A DNA stretch of 10,315 nt from Ilumatobacter sp. (lineage in GTDB: Bacteria; Actinomycetota; Acidimicrobiia; Acidimicrobiales; Ilumatobacteraceae). Position 1 is the first letter of the stretch, and each line of letters starts with the position of its first letter. The translations under genes were made by a program, and so were the position numbers. Of the stretch, positions 6,827-10,315 are shown piece after piece. The stretch covers positions 1 to 10,315 of the forward strand of contig JAJCXU010000397.1 in assembly GCA_029263275.1 (NCBI GenBank), written 5' to 3'. Under the pieces are notes generated by a model that worked only from the letters and a program-made list of their open reading frames with translations, made no database searches and had not been told where the DNA came from.

Positions 6827-7794
6827 CGGCGATTGCGCCGCCGATCGTGCCACCATGTCGGGCCGTCGGGATGGTCGCACTCGAGGCCCACTCGATCCCA
6901 CTGCGCGAGGTCCGCGGCGGCTGCGTGGGTGGTCTCGAAAAAGGAGTTGAGCACTTCGTCCGGGTCGTCGGCGGTCAGTACCGCCGAGTACGGGAGTGCG
7001 AACTCGCCGAGCGCATCGAGCCAGAACGCGGCGGCGGGCTCGATGCTCGCCTCGGAAAACCCGTCGGGGGTCGGGTAGGCGTAGGAGTAGAAGATCGGCT
7101 CGGGTGATTCGCGGTTGCCGGGCCAGAAGCCGATGCTCGTGACCTCGTGTGAGTAGGCCTCCTGGGCGACGTCGTCGGCGAAATTCGGGATTCCCCCGGG
7201 GTGGGGTGGAGCTGTGCGGCCCGAGAAGCGCGTCGTTGCGAGATCGAAGCTGCCCCAGAAAAAGTGAACGGGGCTGGCTTTGCCCTTGTATCCGGCACGG
7301 AAGCGGGTCATGACACGGTCGCTCTGAAGCAGTGCACGCCAGAGTGCGGCCGCGTGTGCTGGGTTGTAGTCACGGGCCACCGTGTCGGCGTCGAAGCGAA
7401 TCGCGTTCGGGAGTTCACTCGGCATTGGATTGATGGTCACCGGCATGCCGATGTCGCGCATCGCTTCGATGACCGCCTCATAGAACTGAGCGACCGACTG
7501 AGCCTGCAACGGAACGGTTCGTGCCGCCCCGGTCGTCGACTCGATGCGGAGCGCGCTGTCGATGAAGTCGAATTCGAGTTCGACAGCTTCGGATGCGTAC
7601 GGAATCAACGAGGTGCGCAGGCCGCGTGTCGACACGTAGAGCGGTACGCCCCACGAATGGTTGAGCCACGGTGAGTAGCCGAGGCGAATCTTGCCGGCCA
7701 CTTGTGTCCAGAGGTGGAGCGCTTCGATCGTGTCGGTCCACTCCTCGACAGGAAGATTGGGCCACGAGTGGTCTGTGGGGTGTTGTTCGGTCAT
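6823..7794 (-). CDS. DUF5996 family protein
   Basis: This 323-residue protein matches the uncharacterised DUF5996 family. Recognisable blocks are WPNLPVEEWTDT (11-22), LHLWTQVAGKIRL (26-38), LYVSTRGLRTSLIPY (52-66), SPVHFFWGSFDLATTRFSGR (174-193), APPHPGG (195-201), EAYSHEVTSIGFWPG (212-226) and AAAFWLDALGEFALPY (254-269). The many conserved Trp, His and Phe residues suggest a buried binding pocket or active site, but no catalytic motif of a known enzyme class is visible. There is no signal peptide or membrane segment, so it is cytosolic. It is preceded by GAAAGG seven bases before the ATG, starts 28 bp after the VOC gene and overlaps the pirin gene by four bases. Its place between a VOC protein and a pirin suggests a role with them in small-molecule turnover or stress; that is inference. 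Confidence 0.88.
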   Translation of the reverse strand: MTEQHPTDHSWPNLPVEEWTDTIEALHLWTQVAGKIRLGYSPWLNHSWGVPLYVSTRGLRTSLIPYASEAVELEFDFIDSALRIESTTGAARTVPLQAQSVAQFYEAVIEAMRDIGMPVTINPMPSELPNAIRFDADTVARDYNPAHAAALWRALLQSDRVMTRFRAGYKGKASPVHFFWGSFDLATTRFSGRTAPPHPGGIPNFADDVAQEAYSHEVTSIGFWPGNRESPEPIFYSYAYPTPDGFSEASIEPAAAFWLDALGEFALPYSAVLTADDPDEVLNSFFETTHAAAADLAQWDRVGLECDHPDGPTWWHDRRRNRR

Positions 7795-7801
7795 GGCTGA
7801 G

Positions 7802-7807
7802 CCTTTC
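7802..7807 (-). promoter_or_regulatory. Shine-Dalgarno site of the DUF5996 gene
   Basis: GAAAGG on the minus strand lies seven bases before ATG 7794. In the operon the VOC and pirin-1 genes start by stop-start overlap instead, so this is an internal entry site for ribosomes. Confidence 0.55.
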
Positions 7808-7822
7808 GTTTGGTTGATCTGA

Positions 7823-8335
7823 TCACATCACTGACGATCCGTACATCTCACCGAGGGGGTCGGCGATCAGTTCGAGCCGTTCGCCGTCTGGGCCGCGGAA
7901 GTAGATCGATGTCTCGTCGACATGCGTGTACTCGATGCCTGCATCGTCGAGTTTTGCCTTGAGCCGACTCCACTGATCGGGTTCGACGGAGATGGCCAAG
8001 TGGTGGAGCCCGCCCAAGACCTCGCTGTACGCCGTCAGGTCGAGGCCAGGGAAGTCGAAGAATGCAATCGTGTTGCCGAGCCCGATGTCGAAGAAGAAGT
8101 GCGTGGATCCGTTGTAGTCGCGGTTCTCGAACAACTCGGTCAACGGGAACTCGAGGAGCTCCTGATAGAAGCGAATTGTTCGCTCGACGTCGCTGGACAG
8201 CAGCGCGACGTGATGGACGCCGCGCGCTGTCGACGCAGGCCGTTCCGGGCGTTGCTGCAGATAGGCCGCTCGCAGTGCGTCCCATTCGGCACTTCGGTCC
8301 AGCGGTGTCGTCGCGTTTTCGTCGTTGCTGGTCAT
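7823..8335 (-). CDS. VOC (glyoxalase/dioxygenase-fold) family protein
   Basis: This 170-residue protein has two paired beta-alpha-beta-beta-beta modules of the vicinal oxygen chelate fold. Module one holds GVHHVALLSSDVERTIRFYQ (39-58) with a metal-ligand His at 41 or 42, and STHFFFDIG with His79. Module two holds LHHLAISV with His111 or 112, and GERLELI with Glu155. This His/His/His/Glu arrangement is that of metal-dependent VOC enzymes such as glyoxalase I, extradiol dioxygenases and fosfomycin- or bleomycin-type resistance proteins. The IYFRGPDGERLELI ending is general for the superfamily and does not fix the substrate. About 35 extra N-terminal residues precede the fold. Its ATG overlaps the stop of the upstream pirin as ATGA, so the two are translationally coupled. 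Confidence 0.92.
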   Translation of the reverse strand: MTSNDENATTPLDRSAEWDALRAAYLQQRPERPASTARGVHHVALLSSDVERTIRFYQELLEFPLTELFENRDYNGSTHFFFDIGLGNTIAFFDFPGLDLTAYSEVLGGLHHLAISVEPDQWSRLKAKLDDAGIEYTHVDETSIYFRGPDGERLELIADPLGEMYGSSVM

Positions 8336-9057
8336 CGCATTGCCCCGGTGGTCCAGATGAGCACTTCAGCGCCGCCCTTGCCGCCAACGAGTCCGACTGC
8401 GGTGTTGCCCGCGAGTCGTGCGGCGTCACCCGTTGCCAACGTGCCCTTGGATTCGAGTGTGACGCTGCCCTTGGCGACAAAGACGTGGCCGAAGGCTGCT
8501 TCAGGGACGTGAACGCGCTCGCCGGGTTGCAGTCGTGCGCCCCAGAGCACGGCGTTGCGCTGTTGAATCGAGATGGCGGCGTCGTGACCTTGGCCTGACG
8601 CGATGGGGACGAGGCCGCCGCCATCGAGTTGGTCGTTGATGTCGAGTTGCTGGTATCCGGGGTTGATCGACTCGGTGTCCGGCAGCACCCACATCTGAAT
8701 GAAGTGGACTTCGTCGGTTGCGCTCCAGTTCTTCTCGGAATGCGAGATCCCTCGCCCGGCGCTCATCCGTTGGGCGAGACCCGGGTAGATGAGGCCGCGG
8801 TTGCCTTGGGAGTCCTTGTGCTCGAGTTCACCGTCGAGCACCCAGGTCACGATTTCCATGTCGCGGTGGGGGTGGGTGTCGAAGCCGGTGCCACCGGCGA
8901 CGCGATCATCGTTCAGCACCAAGAGTTGGCCATGGTGCGTGTTCTTGGGTGAGTAGTGGCCGCCGAAGCTGAATGAGTGCTTGGAGTCGAGCCAGCCGGC
9001 CTGGGTGTGGAATCGGTCTTTGGCCCGGCGGATGTCGATCGAAGGTGTGTTGGTCAT
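8332..9057 (-). CDS. Pirin-like bicupin, YhhW (quercetinase) type
   Basis: This 241-residue protein resembles E. coli YhhW, a pirin with quercetin 2,3-dioxygenase activity. Shared features are GWLDSKHSFSFGGHY (21-35), INDD-like VLNDD (47-51), GFDTHPHRDMEIVTWVLDGE (58-77), LEHKDSQGN (78-86) and MSAGRGISHSE (98-108). His62, His64, His106 and Glu108 make the metal site. It belongs to a different pirin subgroup from the operon's last gene. ATG 9057 is chosen because homology starts at once (IDIRRAKDRF) and no family member has the extra 33 residues available upstream, which would run through the control region into the MarR gene. It is the first gene of the operon and is divergent from a MarR regulator, with an inverted repeat in the 73-bp gap. 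Confidence 0.93.
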   Translation of the reverse strand: MTNTPSIDIRRAKDRFHTQAGWLDSKHSFSFGGHYSPKNTHHGQLLVLNDDRVAGGTGFDTHPHRDMEIVTWVLDGELEHKDSQGNRGLIYPGLAQRMSAGRGISHSEKNWSATDEVHFIQMWVLPDTESINPGYQQLDINDQLDGGGLVPIASGQGHDAAISIQQRNAVLWGARLQPGERVHVPEAAFGHVFVAKGSVTLESKGTLATGDAARLAGNTAVGLVGGKGGAEVLIWTTGAMR

Positions 9058-9085
9058 ATTCGGTACAACCACGCAATCAACAATA

Positions 9086-9103
9086 TATTTCCGAATGGAA
9101 ATA
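9086..9103. promoter_or_regulatory. Perfect inverted repeat, likely operator of the pirin operon and second MarR gene
   Basis: TATTTCC-GAAT-GGAAATA has two perfect seven-base arms around a four-base centre, and lies 29 bp from the pirin start and 28 bp from the MarR start. It is AT-rich in a GC-rich region. The right arm overlaps the proposed -35 box of the MarR gene, and the left arm overlaps a -10-like TATATT (9088-9083) for the pirin operon. It is the obvious binding site for the divergent MarR dimer; the binding itself is inferred. Confidence 0.7.
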
Positions 9104-9124
9104 AGATCTGGATCCAAGTATCGT
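9096..9124 (+). promoter_or_regulatory. Possible leaderless promoter of the second MarR gene
   Basis: TGGAAA (9096-9101, 4 of 6 to TTGACA), a 17-base spacer and TATCGT (9119-9124, TAnnnT) end six bases before ATG 9131. This matches the leaderless spacing seen elsewhere in the window, and no Shine-Dalgarno sequence is present. TAAGAT at 9102-9107 is a competing -10 with a short leader. Confidence 0.4.
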
Positions 9125-9130
9125 CCCCTG

Positions 9131-9604
9131 ATGGCTACACCGAGCGCCTTGTCCACCTGGGAACGACTCGTTCGGTTTCATCGCATCGCAACGACAACGA
9201 TGGATGCCAGTCTCCGCAGTACGTGCGGTCATTCGCTCGATGACTACGACGCCCTGCATCAGATGCATCGCCATGGCAAGCCGATGCGTATGGGCGACCT
9301 CGCCGAGCAGCTGCTTGTCGCCAACAGTTCGTGCCATCGAATCGTGGGCCGCCTCGTTGAGGAAGGCCTCGTTCACCGAACCCGTGCCGAGCATGATCGA
9401 CGGAGTGTGCTTGTGGAGTTGACAGCGGATGGCCGGCGTCTTCGCCGTCGGATGGCCGCTGTGCATACGCGCGACATCGAACGAGTCGTCGGTGCGCGGC
9501 TCTCAACTTCGGAACTCGCTCATCTTGATGCGGCCTTCGACAAGTTGCTCTTGCCGCCGGCGGCCAGCAGCGCCGAGACTCTCCGCAAACCGCCTGCGGG
9601 ATGA
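9131..9604 (+). CDS. MarR-family winged-helix transcriptional regulator
   Basis: This 157-residue MarR protein has an N-terminal dimer helix (STWERLVRFHRI, 8-19), HSLDDYDALHQM (34-45), a winged helix-turn-helix at about 50-100 (MRMGDLAEQLLVANSSCHRI, then EHDRRSVLVELTADG as the wing) and C-terminal dimer helices. It has only two cysteines: Cys32, close to the usual ligand or thiol-sensing region between the first helices, and Cys68 in the recognition helix. This makes oxidation or electrophile sensing possible but unproven. ATG 9131 is used because the homology starts there; the frame stays open to 8981, but that would overlap the pirin gene. It probably represses the divergent pirin-VOC-DUF5996-pirin operon and itself through the inverted repeat. 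Confidence 0.92.
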   Translation: MATPSALSTWERLVRFHRIATTTMDASLRSTCGHSLDDYDALHQMHRHGKPMRMGDLAEQLLVANSSCHRIVGRLVEEGLVHRTRAEHDRRSVLVELTADGRRLRRRMAAVHTRDIERVVGARLSTSELAHLDAAFDKLLLPPAASSAETLRKPPAG

Positions 9605-9641
9605 CCGACTCACCTGGCAGGTTGCGAGCAACGCTCGTCGT

Positions 9642-10315
9642 TCAGATGATGTGCTGCACGCATTGTACGAGTTGGTGAAGGTCGCGCACTTCGAACTGTT
9701 TCGTGCAGTGCGGCGCGTAGGTGTCGACGTCGGAGTCGAATGCTCCCCACTCGCTGCGGGTTTCCGGGTTCAGCCAGAACACCGACCGGCAGCGCTGCGC
9801 AATGTTTTTGAGCGCCTCGGCTTCCGCTGGTTGATAGTTGCTGCGCCCGTCGCCGGTGATGATCACGGTCGATCTGGTTGTCAGATCGGATTCGCCTGTT
9901 GATGTCCAGAACTCTTGAAGCACTCGCCCGTAGTCGCTGTGGCCCGTCGGGCCGATCACATTGGTGTTGCGCATGATTTGCCATGGCTCGATCGCATGCC
10001 CGGTCGACGTCAGTAGTTCGGTGATTTCGTCCACCGCGTCGACGAAAACGAACGACCGTGTTCGTGTCAACTCCGAAGCCAGCGCGGACATCAGCGTCAG
10101 CGTGAACAGCGAGAACTCTGCCACCGAGCCGCTGATGTCGCACAGTACGTACAGCTCGGGGTGGTGCGGCTTTGGTCGCTTCGTCACAAGGTCGAACGGG
10201 ACGCCCCCGGTTGAGAGTGACTTGCGAACCGTCTGTTGCATTGCGAGACGGCCGGACTGGGCTCGTTGTCGCCGACGCGCAAGCTTCGTGGCGATTTGGC
10301 GGGCGAGCGGTTGCA
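9642..10315 (-). CDS. CoxE-like VWA-domain protein, 5' end cut by window edge
   Basis: About 223 C-terminal residues are readable. The frame is open from the right edge, and the segment before Met at 10241 (LARQIATKLARRRQ, then QSGRL) continues the family pattern, so that Met is internal. The VWA domain has the metal-ion-dependent adhesion site: DISGS shortly after YVLC, a Thr in GPTGHSDYG, and the Asp of ITGDGRSN. The ending FWLNPETRSEWGAFDSDVDTY is characteristic of CoxE-like proteins. Relatives work with a MoxR-type AAA+ ATPase in metal insertion or maturation of enzymes such as carbon monoxide dehydrogenase, or in other complex remodelling. Such an ATPase gene would be expected beyond the right edge, upstream of this one. 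It converges with the MarR gene, leaving 37 bp between them. Confidence 0.9.
   Translation of the reverse strand, partial: QPLARQIATKLARRRQRAQSGRLAMQQTVRKSLSTGGVPFDLVTKRPKPHHPELYVLCDISGSVAEFSLFTLTLMSALASELTRTRSFVFVDAVDEITELLTSTGHAIEPWQIMRNTNVIGPTGHSDYGRVLQEFWTSTGESDLTTRSTVIITGDGRSNYQPAEAEALKNIAQRCRSVFWLNPETRSEWGAFDSDVDTYAPHCTKQFEVRDLHQLVQCVQHII

Noticed and set aside
6827..6901. Upstream start of the last pirin gene at 6901.
   Set aside because: The 25 added residues lie inside the DUF5996 gene and are arginine-rich without pirin similarity; the ATGA overlap at 6826 is a better start.
8981..9130. Upstream start of the second MarR gene at 8981.
   Set aside because: The extra residues overlap the divergent pirin and its start codon; MarR homology begins after 9131.
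9058..9156. Upstream start of the YhhW-type pirin at 9156.
   Set aside because: It would pass through the AT-rich control region into the MarR gene, and the YhhW match begins right after Met at 9057.
9625..9637. Hairpin CGAGC-AAC-GCTCG between the convergent MarR and VWA genes as a terminator.
   Set aside because: The stem is only five base pairs and no T-run follows on either strand; possible but unsupported.
1..10315. tRNA, rRNA, CRISPR arrays, insertion sequences, prophage or toxin-antitoxin genes.
   Set aside because: No cloverleaf-like tRNA sequence, regularly spaced repeats, transposase motifs or phage genes were seen on either strand by reading.

Overview
This is a GC-rich, densely packed stretch of bacterial chromosome. 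GC-rich third positions, very short intergenic gaps and several promoters that place transcription start on the start codon (leaderless mRNAs) suggest Actinomycetota, possibly an Acidimicrobiia-like lineage. That placement is inference; no rRNA or marker gene is present.

Layout. (1) 1-2641, minus strand: a cytosolic-looking GH9 glycoside hydrolase with its own promoter, followed by a short-chain dehydrogenase cut by the left edge. (2) 2776-about 4350: a decayed locus. A gamma-butyrobetaine-dioxygenase-like gene on the minus strand is broken by two compensating frameshifts. It sits head to head with the effector domain of a LysR-type regulator on the plus strand that has lost its DNA-binding half. 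(3) 4362-5444: an intact divergent pair, YceI-family protein (minus) and MarR regulator (plus), separated by 60 bp holding two copies of a TTGACATGTCA(A) palindrome that coincide with the -35 boxes. (4) 5587-about 5877: a plus-strand remnant of a PLP-dependent trans-sulfuration enzyme, with its N-terminus and C-terminus kept and the catalytic middle lost. (5) 5957-9057, minus strand: a compact four-gene operon, in order of transcription YhhW-type pirin, VOC/glyoxalase-fold protein, DUF5996 protein and a second pirin. Two ATGA overlaps lie inside it. It is divergent from a second MarR regulator (9131-9604), with a perfect inverted repeat in the shared control region. (6) 9642-10315, minus strand: a CoxE-like VWA-domain protein cut by the right edge.

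The best candidate for an undescribed system is region 5: two different pirins, a VOC protein and a protein of unknown function under a MarR protein that carries two cysteines. By analogy with quinone/electrophile-responsive MarR regulators and with quercetinase-type pirins, it could sense and clear aromatic or quinone-like compounds. That role is inferred from gene content and architecture, not shown by the sequence. Region 3 looks like a second MarR-controlled module. Regions 2 and 4 show that the same neighbourhood is losing metabolic genes.
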